Positions 50,841-60,891 of a stretch of 64,000 bases of DNA are shown here, piece by piece. Made by a program: the position numbers and the translations under genes. The number at the start of each line of letters is the position of its first letter. Positions within the stretch are counted from its first letter, which is position 1. Origin of the DNA: an uncultured Anaerolineae bacterium (GTDB lineage Bacteria; Chloroflexota; Anaerolineae; Promineifilales; Promineifilaceae); the NCBI GenBank assembly GCA_905479495.1, contig CAJQMR010000009.1:62001-126000 (forward strand), read 5' to 3'. The notes under the pieces are model-generated. The model ran no database searches, was not told the origin of the DNA, and saw nothing but the letters and a program-made list of their open reading frames with translations.

Positions 50841-52262
50841 CTAATAAGCAACCTCTAACTTGGCATCATCATGATCGGCTTGTGGCAGCGGGAGCAGTTC
50901 ATCGCCCCCACGGCTTGTCGTGGCGTATTTCCAAAGCAGGTAAAAGTCTGCCGCCATGAGGGCACCGTATACGGCCGTAAAGCCAATCAAGGAAATCCAA
51001 AGATCGGTCACGGTTAGATTTGGCGAAAGACCTTCTTCAACACGCATAAGCCCTTGCACAATCCACGGCTGTCGCCCCAATTCGGTCAGCATCCAGCCAG
51101 TAGAGTTGGCCACGTAGGGCAGAATAATGGTGAAGGGCAGCAGACCCAAGAACCAGCGCGTTTGCGCCAGCTTGCCGCGCCACCAGAGAAAAATACCTAC
51201 AATAGAGGTGAGGCTCATTAAAATGCCAAAGCCAACCATGGCGCGAAAGCTCCAGTATGTCATCCAGATCATGGGTGGCACATAATCAGCGTTTGGTCCG
51301 TAGACGTCTGCGTACTGCTGCTGATAATAGGCATTCAGATCGTTGATGCCCGGCACCATGCCCGAAAACTGATCGTAGGTGAGGAAGCTCAACAAGGAGG
51401 GGATGCGAATGTTGATAATCGATGTGCGGCTTGCTTCATTGCCAATTTGGAAGAACGAAAGAGAGGCAGGTGATTCAGTTTGCCATAATCCTTCGGCAGC
51501 TGCCAGTTTCATGGGCTGCTTATCAACCATGAACTGACCGCTCAGGTGGCCAACCACCATAGTAACCATCACCGCAGAAAGACCAAAGATCAGGCCAATC
51601 CGCAATGAACGTTCAAACATTAGCTTTTCATCGGCCGTTTTCTGGCGCAGCAGACGATATGCACTAATGGCAATGATGAAGAATCCTGCTGTGGTGATTG
51701 CGCTCAAGACAACGTGGGGAAATTGATAAAAGATGTTTGGATTGGTAATGACAGCGCCAAAATCCACCATTTGGGCACGGCCGTTGACGATCTCGTAACC
51801 AACCGGATTTTGCATCCAGCTATTGGCAATCAAAATCCACAGGCTGGAGATGGTGGTGCCCGCCGCGACCATCCAGATAGTTACCAGATGCAGCTTTTTC
51901 GGCAGCTTGTCCCAGCCAAAAATCCATAAGCCAATGAAGGTGCTTTCCACGAAAAATGCCATCAAGGCTTCAATGGCCAGTGGGGCGCCAAAAATATCGC
52001 CAACAAAGCGGGAATATTCTGACCAGCCCATCCCGAATTGAAACTCTTGCACAATGCCGGTGACAACCCCCATGGCAAAATTGATCAGAAATAATTTGCC
52101 CCAAAATTTTGTCGCCCGTTTGTAATTTTCATCATTGGTCCGAACGTACAGGGTCTGCATAATGGCGACGATTAATGACAGGCCGATTGTCAGCGGGACG
52201 AAGATAAAATGATATAGTGTTGTGATGGCAAACTGGAGCCGGGCCAGTTCAATGGTTTCCAT
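50841..52262 (-). CDS. cydA: Cytochrome bd quinol oxidase subunit I
   Basis: 473 residues. ARLQFAITTLYHFIFVPLTIGLS has the heme-b595/d ligand His near residue 18. Further motifs are FGMGWSEYSRFVGDIFGAPLAIEAL, a second His in MVVGHLSGQ, and GRQPWIVQGLMR with the quinol-loop end. The short Q-loop is typical outside Proteobacteria. Binds hemes b558, b595 and d. Heads the cydABDC set; a CRP/FNR-type site lies 89 bases upstream. Confidence 0.95.
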   Translation of the reverse strand: METIELARLQFAITTLYHFIFVPLTIGLSLIVAIMQTLYVRTNDENYKRATKFWGKLFLINFAMGVVTGIVQEFQFGMGWSEYSRFVGDIFGAPLAIEALMAFFVESTFIGLWIFGWDKLPKKLHLVTIWMVAAGTTISSLWILIANSWMQNPVGYEIVNGRAQMVDFGAVITNPNIFYQFPHVVLSAITTAGFFIIAISAYRLLRQKTADEKLMFERSLRIGLIFGLSAVMVTMVVGHLSGQFMVDKQPMKLAAAEGLWQTESPASLSFFQIGNEASRTSIINIRIPSLLSFLTYDQFSGMVPGINDLNAYYQQQYADVYGPNADYVPPMIWMTYWSFRAMVGFGILMSLTSIVGIFLWWRGKLAQTRWFLGLLPFTIILPYVANSTGWMLTELGRQPWIVQGLMRVEEGLSPNLTVTDLWISLIGFTAVYGALMAADFYLLWKYATTSRGGDELLPLPQADHDDAKLEVAY

Positions 52263-52350
52263 AATGGTATACCTCCATTCCAGATATTTGTGCCAATATT
52301 AAATTAGGTGAACAGGGCCAAAAGTATAGTAAGCAACCCCCGGGCAATTA

Positions 52351-52364
52351 GTGACATTTGTCAC
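52351..52364. promoter_or_regulatory. CRP/FNR-family operator upstream of cydA
   Basis: GTGA-CATTTG-TCAC, a perfect palindrome flanked by A on both sides, matching TGTGA-N6-TCACA except for the first base. It lies 89 bases before the cydA start codon. Oxygen or redox control of bd oxidase by such regulators is common. The remaining intergenic space (52263-52735) holds two octamers and no gene. Confidence 0.6.
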
Positions 52365-52735
52365 ATTGTTGAGTGATAAACTCCACAATTCAATTTTTGC
52401 TAATATTTCTCCAGAGTAGGGCAAAGAGCTGGCATTCATGGAGGCGCAAATGGCCTGATTCATAAATTAAAGAAAAATAAGAGGAAGCTTAGGAGAAGAT
52501 AAGTTTGTTCAGAAAATGGGGGCTTTTTACACGCCCTGAATCTGTTGCATACTATGGTATCTTGTGGAAAACAGTGAGATGCTGGTAGGGAAAAATACGG
52601 CCGTTTAGCTGCTTATGTTGGCGATGAAATCAGGAAAATTTTTGATTTTGGCCTGCCTTACGGCCAAATTGGGTGAGCCAGCAGGGGTGCAACAGAAACG
52701 GCCGTTTCGCGTACAGTGTGCCAGGAGGTTATGAG

Positions 52736-53179
52736 ATGACGAATCATTGGCGAACCCGTGAAAGTGATATGTTTTTAGCATCGATCGTTCTTGGCCTTTT
52801 AGCCGGAGGAATGGCTTTCTGGTTATTCCGTTTCCGTGTGGTTTTGGGTCTTGTAGGTTTTTTTGTCGTCTTTTTCCTTGTGTATGATCGCACCCGCGCC
52901 CATCACAAAACGATGGTAAAAATGTTTTACGCGACGCTGGCTGACGCTCAGCAGGTCGTGCAGAATGTGCTGGATGAGAAGGGATTGCCTTACAAGATGA
53001 TTGGGGATGGTCATTTTTTTATTGGGGATGAAGTAGAAATTAAGGTTCGTAAGTTTCGTACAAACGGGGGTCTGGAAGGTACGGCCGTATCCCTCACGCC
53101 CAAAAATCCCGAAAGTCAACAACTCATCTTCAGCCTGCGCCAAAAACTAGACGACGCATTTCGCCCCCGTGGTCTGTGA
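52736..53179 (+). CDS. Small membrane protein of unknown function
   Basis: 147 residues from ATG 52736, five bases behind another ATG, with AGGAGG upstream. Two adjacent membrane helices (about 12-48: FLASIVLGLLAGGMAFWLFRF, VVLGLVGFFVVFFLVYD) and a cytoplasmic alpha/beta domain (ADAQQVVQNVLDEKGLPYKMIGDGHFFIGDEVEIKVRKF, in part). No family recognised. Confidence 0.6.
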   Translation: MTNHWRTRESDMFLASIVLGLLAGGMAFWLFRFRVVLGLVGFFVVFFLVYDRTRAHHKTMVKMFYATLADAQQVVQNVLDEKGLPYKMIGDGHFFIGDEVEIKVRKFRTNGGLEGTAVSLTPKNPESQQLIFSLRQKLDDAFRPRGL

Positions 53180-53363
53180 CAAATCCCCTCAGAAGCTGCG
53201 TGAAAAGTTCGTAGATTTCCCCTAAATTTCCCCACTGCCCATGCTATGATACGGACATTGAGAATTGAGAACGGCCGTATCCCACCATCCGTTCCTTCAC
53301 TTTGTATCTTGTTTGCAGATGAAAATGCATCTTACAATCATCTGCAAAAGTGAGTGCCAAACC

Positions 53364-56300
53364 ATGTTCCGCAAATCCTTGCTTTATCTGATGCTTTTGT
53401 TGGTATCGGTTCCCCTGCTTCTGGTAAAAAATGATGAGTCTCTTGTAACGGCCGCAGCAGAAACGGCCGTTTGGCAATCAACGTCCGGTCCTACTGGTGG
53501 CAGTGTTGCCGCTGTCGCCATCTCGCCCAACTTTGCCCAAGACCAGATAGCATATACGGCCGTACGCGGCCGTGGCGTGTACCGGTCTGAAGATGGCGGT
53601 TTTCACTGGCAGCCTGCCGGGCCGGACGGCTGGTACGTCAACGATCTGGTTCTGTCGCCTGACTTTGCTAATGACCAGACGTTGTTTGTTACAAATGGGC
53701 TGGGAACCACAACTCCCACTGTGCAGCGAAGCACGGATGGTGGCCTTACCTGGCAATCTGCCACATTTGTCGATCTTGTGACCCCGACCCGCTCCCTGGC
53801 CCTTTCCCCTAACTTCGCCAGCGACCAAACCCTATACCTCATCACGAATGGCTTTGCCCATGTGTCTACAGATGGTGGCGTCAACTTTGCGGCGGCCACC
53901 GGCTGGTTCAGCACACACACGGTCGATGCCCTGGCATTCGCCACTGACCAGATCATGTTTGCCGCTGCGTCTGATGCTACTGAAGAAGGCATCTTCCGCT
54001 CGGACAATGGTGGTGCAGATTGGACCTTGATGCGCAGTGGCAGTTTTACGGCCGTTGCCACCTCCCCCGATTACCCAACAGACAACCTTATCCTGGCGCT
54101 GGACGTCGCCGGGCAACTGCACCGATCCGATGATGGCGGCACCAGCTGGACCACGCCCGCCCTGACCGTGAGCAGCGGGGGTACAGACACCATCGCCTTT
54201 TCCCCCACGTTTGTCTTGGATGCGGATGATCAAACGGACAGCCGAATTATGATAGCCAGCAGTTTTGACGGCGGTCCTTATCTTTCTGATGATGGCGGCC
54301 TCACTTGGATGGCTTCAGATTGGTACGACCCGGCCGATGTGCTCAATAATGGTCTGATTGGCGGCGCTGTCCAAGACTTGGCGCTGGCGCCCAACCAGGA
54401 TTGGTCCAGCACGGTGTTTGCTGCTACCAGCGTGGGCATGGCTCGCTCCGCCTACGGTGGCGATAATTGGCGACAGGCCAATGAAGGCTTGCCCAACCTG
54501 ACCGTGCGGGCATTGGCCGCTGCGCCTGACGAGCCAAATACGCTTTTGGCCGGAACCGCCTATTTTGAAAATCTCGTCTTCACCACCAGCAATCCCGGTG
54601 AGTATGATGGCAATCTTCAACTTTCCACCGATGGCGGCCGGACGTGGCGAGTGGTTTCAGAACAGCTGCAACAGGTAACGGCCGTTACCTTCTCCCCCAA
54701 CTTTGCCAACGATGCCACCGCTTTTGCCGCCGCTGGAACTATCGGCCAGCATGGCTTTTTTGACGGCGGTGTTTACCGTTCCACCGATGGTGGTGAAAAT
54801 TGGGAAAAGCGTCTGGCCAACCTGATCATCACAGATTTAGTTGTTTCACCCAATTTTGCCTTGGACCAAACGGTGTGGGCAGCGGCCTGGACCTACAGCA
54901 GCAGCCTGGGTGTCTATCGTTCGCTTGATGGTGGTGATTCCTGGTCGCCTGTTGCTCCCGGCGTCGCTGCGTCTCAGCTCATCGTCTCCCCCAATTACGC
55001 CACAGATCAAACTTTGTTCGCGACCACATCCGGCGGCTTGCAAAAGTCTGTAGACGGTGGCAGCTCCTGGAACCCTGTGGGACCGGCTGAAGTGATAACG
55101 GCCGTTGCCATTTCCCCCCTCTACGGGGCCAGCCAAACAATCCTCATGGCCACAGAAGATGCCCTGCATCGTTCCACCGACGACGGCACCAGTTGGGAGA
55201 CGCTGGACATTGGCCTGCCCGCCACGCAGGACGGCGAATCGCTGCGTCTGAATCACGTCAGCTTTGCTATGGATGGCTCATTGCTGGCTGCTGGTTATTA
55301 TGGGGTTCTGGCCGACAGTGCTTTTGTGCGGCGCAGCAGCGATGGCGGTGCAAACTGGGAAACCATCGGCACAAACCTGAGCGGAGAGCGTGTCCATGAT
55401 TTGCTGACGCAGCCAACCAACTCGTTCTTAGTGACTGCTTCCACGAATGTTGGATTGCAGCAGATCATCATTGAACAGGGAACGGCCGTTGAGCCAGGCA
55501 TTTGGAGCAGCAATGGTCCACGCGGGGGCAGCGCCATGAGCCTGGCTGTCTCACCCAATTTTGCCAGCGACGGCATTGTCTTGGGCGGCGAGTGGATGGC
55601 CAATTTCCAGGGTGGGGCCATTGGCCTGGGACCCCACAAATCCAGCGACTTTGGCCAGACGTGGCAGGCTACACCCAGCGATGTTGCGTACAGCGATCCT
55701 GTTCTTGACTACGCTTTTTCGCCTGATTTTGCCAGTGACGACACTGTTTTTGCCGCCACCTGGGGCGACGTGCTCAAATCCACCGATGCGGGCGAAACGT
55801 GGCAGGCCACCAGCGCGATGAATGGGTCGGTGCCTGGCTTCTTTTACCGGGTGGCAGCCGCGCCCGATTACGCCAGCAGTGGCCTGGTGCTGGCCGGAAC
55901 AGATTATTACAGCGAAAGTCTCTACGTCAGCCGGGATAGTGGCACTTCCTGGGAAGCGCCACAGGCTGTGTCGGCGGCAGGAGGGATTGCTTTTTCCCCT
56001 AATTTTATAAATGACCAGACGGTCTTTGCCGCTGGGAGTGCGGGTGTGTCTAAATCGGAGAATGCGGCCGTTTCCTGGACACCAGTTCTGTCAACGGTGG
56101 TGCGTTCCTTAGCCATCTCGCCCAATTTTGCCAATGATCAGACGTTGTTTGCCGGGGAAGCCAATGTGCCGGATACGGCCGTTTTCTATCGTTCCAGCAA
56201 TGGCGGCAGCAGTTGGATTAGCCGCACCATTGCCACTGAGGTCAACTTCATCAATGTCCTGGCTGTTTCACCTGATTTTGCCAGCGATCAGACGCTGTTT

Positions 56301-58046
56301 GCCGGTACCGATGCCGGTCTGTTCTGGTCGGAAAATGGCGGCGACAGCTGGACGCTGGTGAATGCATACGAAAATCAAGCTATCCGCTCCCTGGCCCTTT
56401 CCCCCGAATGGCCTGCCCATGCCGTTTTGTTGGTGGGGCTAGATGAAGGCGTATTCCGGCTGCTCAGCGCAGACCTGGCCACGGGCACGCTGCGCCAGCC
56501 CAGTGACCATTTTACAGCCCTGGCAAGCAACCCCCTGACCCTTAGCAACAGCGGCCTGTTGTTAACTGGCGGTCCCAATCACAGTGTGTACGCCAGCGAG
56601 GATGGCGGTGCGTCCTGGCAATCGCTGGGCTTAGGCAGTGGCTATTATGCGTTTACAGAAGTGGCTGCTTCGCCCACCTATGCCAGCGACCAGACGCTAT
56701 TTGCCGCCCGGTCGCGCAGCGATGGCATTGGCAGCACGCTGTACCGCAGCCAAAATGGCGGTCAATCCTGGTCTGGTGTGCTCAACTCTGATCTGGTGAG
56801 CGATATTGCCATCTCGCCACAGTTCGGGACTGACCAGACGTTGTTTGCGACGACGAATGAAAAAGCAGTGCAAATTTCTGCCGACGGTGGCGATACCTGG
56901 AATGATGTGGGGACCTGGCCGGTTAGCAAAGGTGGTGCCGCTTTGCAGGTTGCGCTGTCGTCCAACTATCCGGCCGATAGCACGATCTTTGCCGGTGGGG
57001 CCAAAGGGTTTTGGCGTCTGCTGCCGGGAGAAACGATGTGGGAAACGGCCGTTTCTGGCCTTAGCGACTCCCATTACATTTTAACTCTGGCCGTTTCCCC
57101 CGCTTACGCCAGCGACCAAACATTGTTGGCGCTGGCTTCCTGGAGCAATCCGCCGGATTACACGCTTCACTACGGCGTTTTTACCTCCAGTGATGGCGGC
57201 GCAAATTGGACCCAGGTTGGCATCGGTCTGCCAGACGAACCGCTGGCTGGGTTAGCCCTTTCACCTTCGTTTGGCAGCGATGGTCTGGCTTACGTCACTA
57301 CCCAGGATGGCGCTCTGTACCGTTCGCGGGATAGGGGCGTGTCCTGGACGTTGGTGGGCAGCGCTCCGAATCGGCCAGGCTTTGCCGACGTGGTCGTGGA
57401 TCAAAGTGGGGCGGTGTTTGTGGCCACAGACGCGGGCGTCTGGCGTTACGAGACGCCCCAGTTTGACATCATCATTAACGGCGGCTTTGAAACAGAAGAT
57501 GTTTGGGATCTGCCAGGAACAACGCAATCGGCTCAATTTAGTGACAACATTGTGTACGATGGCCAGCAGGCAATGCAAATTGGCAGCTTTGGCGGTGAGA
57601 ACGTGGCTGCCTACTCGTCGGCGCGGCAGGATGTGACCATCCCAACTGGGACGCAGACGGCGAAACTGACAGTTTACACGTATGCGGTAAGTGGGGATGG
57701 TGGGATGGCTGGGGAAACGGCCGTTTTCCCCCAAAGTTTTTCACCCACCGTCGCCGAACCAACTGGAGCTGCCGCTGGGGATGCGCAATACGCCCTCGTC
57801 CTCGACGCGAACAGTGGTGCCATTTTGGAAACGCTGTTTTGGGAGCAAAGCAACAGCCAACTCTGGCAGCCCCGCATCTTTGATTTGTCTGCCTATGCTG
57901 GACAAGCCATTCGGCTGCATTTTGGCGTCTATAATGATGGCAGTGGGGGGCATACGGGTCTGGTGATTGACAACGTGTCGCTGCTCGTTGATGCCGAAAT
58001 CATCTGGCCCAATTCTGTCTACCTGCCGGTGGTGTTGAAACCCTGA
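53364..58046 (+). CDS. Giant secreted BNR/Ycf48-type beta-propeller protein
   Basis: 1560 residues from ATG 53364 (MFRKSLLYLMLLLVSVPLLL, signal peptide). Nearly the whole protein consists of repeats of about 45-60 residues containing SPNFA.DQTLF and STDGG.TW.., at least 20 by eye, as in BNR/sialidase-type or Ycf48/VPS10 propellers; these would make several linked propellers. Residues about 1370-1550 form a jelly-roll-like domain (INGGFETEDVWDLPG; YNDGSGGHTGLVIDNVSL). The last residues are SVYLPVVLKP, a tail that ends many Chloroflexota secreted proteins. About ten octamers lie in the gene, mostly encoding TAV. Surface binding role inferred. Confidence 0.85.
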   Translation: MFRKSLLYLMLLLVSVPLLLVKNDESLVTAAAETAVWQSTSGPTGGSVAAVAISPNFAQDQIAYTAVRGRGVYRSEDGGFHWQPAGPDGWYVNDLVLSPDFANDQTLFVTNGLGTTTPTVQRSTDGGLTWQSATFVDLVTPTRSLALSPNFASDQTLYLITNGFAHVSTDGGVNFAAATGWFSTHTVDALAFATDQIMFAAASDATEEGIFRSDNGGADWTLMRSGSFTAVATSPDYPTDNLILALDVAGQLHRSDDGGTSWTTPALTVSSGGTDTIAFSPTFVLDADDQTDSRIMIASSFDGGPYLSDDGGLTWMASDWYDPADVLNNGLIGGAVQDLALAPNQDWSSTVFAATSVGMARSAYGGDNWRQANEGLPNLTVRALAAAPDEPNTLLAGTAYFENLVFTTSNPGEYDGNLQLSTDGGRTWRVVSEQLQQVTAVTFSPNFANDATAFAAAGTIGQHGFFDGGVYRSTDGGENWEKRLANLIITDLVVSPNFALDQTVWAAAWTYSSSLGVYRSLDGGDSWSPVAPGVAASQLIVSPNYATDQTLFATTSGGLQKSVDGGSSWNPVGPAEVITAVAISPLYGASQTILMATEDALHRSTDDGTSWETLDIGLPATQDGESLRLNHVSFAMDGSLLAAGYYGVLADSAFVRRSSDGGANWETIGTNLSGERVHDLLTQPTNSFLVTASTNVGLQQIIIEQGTAVEPGIWSSNGPRGGSAMSLAVSPNFASDGIVLGGEWMANFQGGAIGLGPHKSSDFGQTWQATPSDVAYSDPVLDYAFSPDFASDDTVFAATWGDVLKSTDAGETWQATSAMNGSVPGFFYRVAAAPDYASSGLVLAGTDYYSESLYVSRDSGTSWEAPQAVSAAGGIAFSPNFINDQTVFAAGSAGVSKSENAAVSWTPVLSTVVRSLAISPNFANDQTLFAGEANVPDTAVFYRSSNGGSSWISRTIATEVNFINVLAVSPDFASDQTLFAGTDAGLFWSENGGDSWTLVNAYENQAIRSLALSPEWPAHAVLLVGLDEGVFRLLSADLATGTLRQPSDHFTALASNPLTLSNSGLLLTGGPNHSVYASEDGGASWQSLGLGSGYYAFTEVAASPTYASDQTLFAARSRSDGIGSTLYRSQNGGQSWSGVLNSDLVSDIAISPQFGTDQTLFATTNEKAVQISADGGDTWNDVGTWPVSKGGAALQVALSSNYPADSTIFAGGAKGFWRLLPGETMWETAVSGLSDSHYILTLAVSPAYASDQTLLALASWSNPPDYTLHYGVFTSSDGGANWTQVGIGLPDEPLAGLALSPSFGSDGLAYVTTQDGALYRSRDRGVSWTLVGSAPNRPGFADVVVDQSGAVFVATDAGVWRYETPQFDIIINGGFETEDVWDLPGTTQSAQFSDNIVYDGQQAMQIGSFGGENVAAYSSARQDVTIPTGTQTAKLTVYTYAVSGDGGMAGETAVFPQSFSPTVAEPTGAAAGDAQYALVLDANSGAILETLFWEQSNSQLWQPRIFDLSAYAGQAIRLHFGVYNDGSGGHTGLVIDNVSLLVDAEIIWPNSVYLPVVLKP

Positions 58047-58066
58047 AAGTGCTTAGTAACCTGGAG

Positions 58067-58099
58067 AGATTGGTCCATTCTTCAAGAATGGACCAATCT
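58067..58099. repeat. Perfect 16-bp-arm palindromic element between convergent genes
   Basis: AGATTGGTCCATTCTT, a single C, and its exact complement. Lies between the BNR gene and the CrtD-like gene. It can end transcription from both sides or represent a REP-type element. Confidence 0.75.
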
Positions 58100-58118
58100 G
58101 TAAACCCCAAAAATTTTT

Positions 58119-59690
58119 CTAAATGTGTCCTAAATCTTCTAGGACGAGTTCTGCTGCCACCTTGCCGGAGAGCGTCACCATCGGCACGCCGCCGCCGGGG
58201 TGGGTGGTGCCGCCTACGAAGTAGAGTCCCTGAATTTCCTTTGAGCGATTGTGCGGCCGTTTAAAAGCAGCCCAGCGTGAATTTGGCGACGCACCGTACA
58301 GTGCGCCGCGCCAGGCACCGCTGCCTTCAGCCAGATCCACCGGCGTTAGGATCTGTTCGGTAACGATGTGGTTGCGCACGTCAAAGCCAAACCCTGCAAT
58401 TTTTTGCAGCACCAAATCGCGATAGGCTTGTTGATTTACCTGCCAATCGTAGCGATTATCCAGCGGCGGAGCGTTGACCAGAACGAACCAGTTTTCGCCA
58501 GCGGCAGGCGCGTGCTGTGGGTCGGTTTTGCTGGTGATGGCAATGTATATGGTGGGGTCGTCGGGGGGACGGCCGTCTTCAAAAATCGCTTTAAATTCGG
58601 CCGGATAATCAGGTGAGAAGAGAATGTTGTGGTGGGCTAACTGCGGGAACTGCTTGTTGATGCCGAGCAGGAGGATGAAGCCGGAGCAAGAGGAGTCGAA
58701 TTGTGAGTTGGGGGTTGTGAATTGTGAATTGTGAATGGGGCCTTCGTTCCGTAAAGTTTGCTGCGAAGAAATCAACCTGGTTAGCCAACTACCTAAACCT
58801 CTGCGCCTTTGCGCCTTTGCGTTAAAAAAGTTCCGCAGCAGGTGTTGCCGTGTTGTGGTGACATCAAGGTTGCTGACAACGGCCGTTCCCGTCACAGTTT
58901 TGCCATTTTCCAGTGTTAGGTGGTGGAAACGGCCGTTGTCTACCCCAATTTCTTGCACGCCACATTTGGTATGAATCGTGACGCCCAATTCGCGGGCCAA
59001 TTGGGCCATCGCCTGGGCAATGGCGTAAATGCCGCCGCGCGGGTACCAAACGCCGCCAGATAGCTCCACGTGGGCAATGACGTTGAGCGTGGCCGGGGCC
59101 AGGTACGGACTGCCGCCCACATAAGTGGCAAATCGGCCCAAAAGCTGCCGCAGCTCCGGTGAACGCACGTGATTTTCAATCGCCTGCTGCATGGTGCGCA
59201 AGCCGTCGATTTTGAACCAGTCGGCAAACGGTACGCGCAAGAAGCTGCGCCAGGTGGGCGGCTGATCGTAAATAAAAACTGGGCCAGTGATGCGGTGAAT
59301 CTGCGCAGCATAGCGCAGGTAGTTTTGATAGCCTGCCACATCTTTTGGGTCAATCTGGCGGATTTGGCTGGCCATCTTTTCGCGGTCTTGTGTGGCGTCG
59401 AGGCTACTGCCGTTGGGGTAAAAGTAGCGGGTGAGTGGATCGACTGGCTCCAGCGTCAGGTAATCTTCCAGGCGGCGTCCGGCGCTGGCGAACAACTCCT
59501 CAAACACAGGCCGCATGGTGATGACCGAGGGGCCAATGTCCCAGCGGAAGCCGTCAGCCTCGATCTGGCCCATCTTGCCGCCAACCTGCTGGTTCTTCTC
59601 GTAGATGGTAACGCGCTGTCCAGCGGCGGCCAGCCGAATGGCTGTGCTCAGCCCGCCAATGCCTGCGCCGATGATGAGGATGTCGTTCAT
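58119..59690 (-). CDS. Phytoene desaturase-family FAD oxidoreductase (CrtD/CrtI-like)
   Basis: 523 residues. The N-terminal Rossmann motif IIGAGIGGLSTAIRLAAAG binds FAD, followed by VGGKMGQIEADGFRWDIGPS and near the C-terminus GLYFVGGTTHPGGGVPMVTLSGK. This is the CrtI family. Being the second such gene in the cluster and next to the glycosyltransferase, it may be a 3,4-desaturase (CrtD). Residues about 287-333 (FNAKAQRRRGLGSWL; IHNSQFTTPNSQF) derive from inserted short repeats and have no counterpart in the family; activity may be affected. Two bases separate it from the glycosyltransferase gene. Confidence 0.85.
   Translation of the reverse strand: MNDILIIGAGIGGLSTAIRLAAAGQRVTIYEKNQQVGGKMGQIEADGFRWDIGPSVITMRPVFEELFASAGRRLEDYLTLEPVDPLTRYFYPNGSSLDATQDREKMASQIRQIDPKDVAGYQNYLRYAAQIHRITGPVFIYDQPPTWRSFLRVPFADWFKIDGLRTMQQAIENHVRSPELRQLLGRFATYVGGSPYLAPATLNVIAHVELSGGVWYPRGGIYAIAQAMAQLARELGVTIHTKCGVQEIGVDNGRFHHLTLENGKTVTGTAVVSNLDVTTTRQHLLRNFFNAKAQRRRGLGSWLTRLISSQQTLRNEGPIHNSQFTTPNSQFDSSCSGFILLLGINKQFPQLAHHNILFSPDYPAEFKAIFEDGRPPDDPTIYIAITSKTDPQHAPAAGENWFVLVNAPPLDNRYDWQVNQQAYRDLVLQKIAGFGFDVRNHIVTEQILTPVDLAEGSGAWRGALYGASPNSRWAAFKRPHNRSKEIQGLYFVGGTTHPGGGVPMVTLSGKVAAELVLEDLGHI
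58695..58830. repeat. Two short-word repeats inserted in the CrtD-like gene
   Basis: On the coding strand AACGCAAAGGCGCAAAGGCGCAGAGG (given here as repeated CGCAAAGG words) lies at about 58800-58826 and CAATTCACAATTCACAA-type words at 58705-58737. Together they add about 45 residues and keep the frame open. Both word types are familiar as intergenic repeats in bacteria of this kind. Confidence 0.7.
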
Positions 59691-59692
59691 GA

Positions 59693-60877
59693 TTATTTAC
59701 CCTCACCCCAGCCCTCTCCCTGCAAGGGAGAGGGAGCCTGCTCCTTTCCCCTGAGAGGGGGAAGGCTGGGATGGGGGTCTAATTTCCGCCCTTTCCATTC
59801 AGCCGTGCCGCGCCGCTGCCATTGGATGGATTGGAAGGCGATGCGGCTCATCAGCAAAACGGAGATGGGCATGAGTAGGGCGTCGCGGGGGCGTTGGCGG
59901 GTGAATACGGCCGTTCCTGCCCGCAACACCACGCCAGCCAGCCCCAACCCCAACGGCCACACGTCTAACGTGGCGGCAAACCAGAACCAGGGAAACAAAA
60001 AGAGGAGCCAGTGAAACAAGGTTGAGAGCAGCAAAAATGGGATGCTGTTGCCGTGTCCAGCCAAAATGTTTTTGGCAAAACCAGCCTGCACTTCTGCCCA
60101 GTTTTGGTACATGCGGCAGCTTACCAGCCGATTGCCATCCGCCAGGCGCAGGCGCAGCTGGTGCGCTTTGACTGTTTTAGCCAGGGCCACATCTTCAATG
60201 ACGTTTTGGCGAACGGCCGTATGCCCCCCGATTTTTTTGTACGCCTCGCGTCGAAACAGTAAACATTGGCCGTTGGCGGCGGCAAAAGCGGGCCAATCGG
60301 TGAAATGCACCGGCAGGATGGGTAGGTAGCACAAAATGGCGAAGCTCATCAACGGCACCACGAGCCGCTCGGCCCAAGTTTTGGTTTGCTGGGTCGGCCA
60401 GACGGTGAGCAGGTCGGCCTGCTCGGTTTGGGCCAGGGCCAACAGTGCGGTCAGCGCGTTGGGTTGCCAGCGCACGTCGGCATCGGCAAAGAGCAGGTAA
60501 TCGCCAGTGGCGGCCTGGCTGAGCTGGTGGCAGGCCCAATTTTTGCCCAGCCAACCGGAGGGCAACGGCGCGCCACTCATTAGACGGAATCGTTCATCTC
60601 TACCAGCCGCTTGCCTGGCAATCTGTCCGGTGCCGTCGTCAGATTGGTCGTCAAGGAGGAGTAGCTCAAAGTTGGTGTAGGTTTGGGCCAACAAAGCACG
60701 CACTGTTTGGCCGATGACGGCCGCTTCGTTGCGCGCTGGTATCAAAATGGACAGTTTGGGTCGCGCGGTGGGCTGGGTGGCTTTGAGGCGGGGAAAGAAG
60801 AGGATGTTGGCAACGGCCGTAATCCCTAAAATCCCCAGCGCTAATGAAATGAAAATCCCAATTCCTGTTAATAACAT
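59693..60877 (-). CDS. Glycosyltransferase family 2, CruG/CrtQ-like
   Basis: 394 residues. N-terminal membrane helix, GT2 domain (LSILIPARNEAAVIGQTVRALL, LLLDDQSDDGT, DYLLFADADVRW, FRREAYKKIGGH, IEDVALAKTVK) and C-terminal membrane helices. Such membrane GT2 proteins glycosylate carotenoid hydroxyl groups (CruG, CrtQ). cruF lies two genes upstream in the same direction, and cruF-cruG linkage supports CruG. The last 30 residues (PHPSLPPLRGKEQAPSPLQG...) come from a repeat at the 3' end. Confidence 0.78.
   Translation of the reverse strand: MLLTGIGIFISLALGILGITAVANILFFPRLKATQPTARPKLSILIPARNEAAVIGQTVRALLAQTYTNFELLLLDDQSDDGTGQIARQAAGRDERFRLMSGAPLPSGWLGKNWACHQLSQAATGDYLLFADADVRWQPNALTALLALAQTEQADLLTVWPTQQTKTWAERLVVPLMSFAILCYLPILPVHFTDWPAFAAANGQCLLFRREAYKKIGGHTAVRQNVIEDVALAKTVKAHQLRLRLADGNRLVSCRMYQNWAEVQAGFAKNILAGHGNSIPFLLLSTLFHWLLFLFPWFWFAATLDVWPLGLGLAGVVLRAGTAVFTRQRPRDALLMPISVLLMSRIAFQSIQWQRRGTAEWKGRKLDPHPSLPPLRGKEQAPSPLQGEGWGEGK
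59696..59785. repeat. CCCTCACCCC...-type repeat fused to the glycosyltransferase 3' end
   Basis: ACCCTCACCCCAGCCCTCTC, then complementary GGGAGAGGG and GAGAGGGGGAAGGC arms: a hairpin repeat of a widespread type. It supplies the last 30 codons and the stop of the glycosyltransferase gene. Confidence 0.65.
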
Positions 60878-60891
60878 ACCTAATTGCTCAG

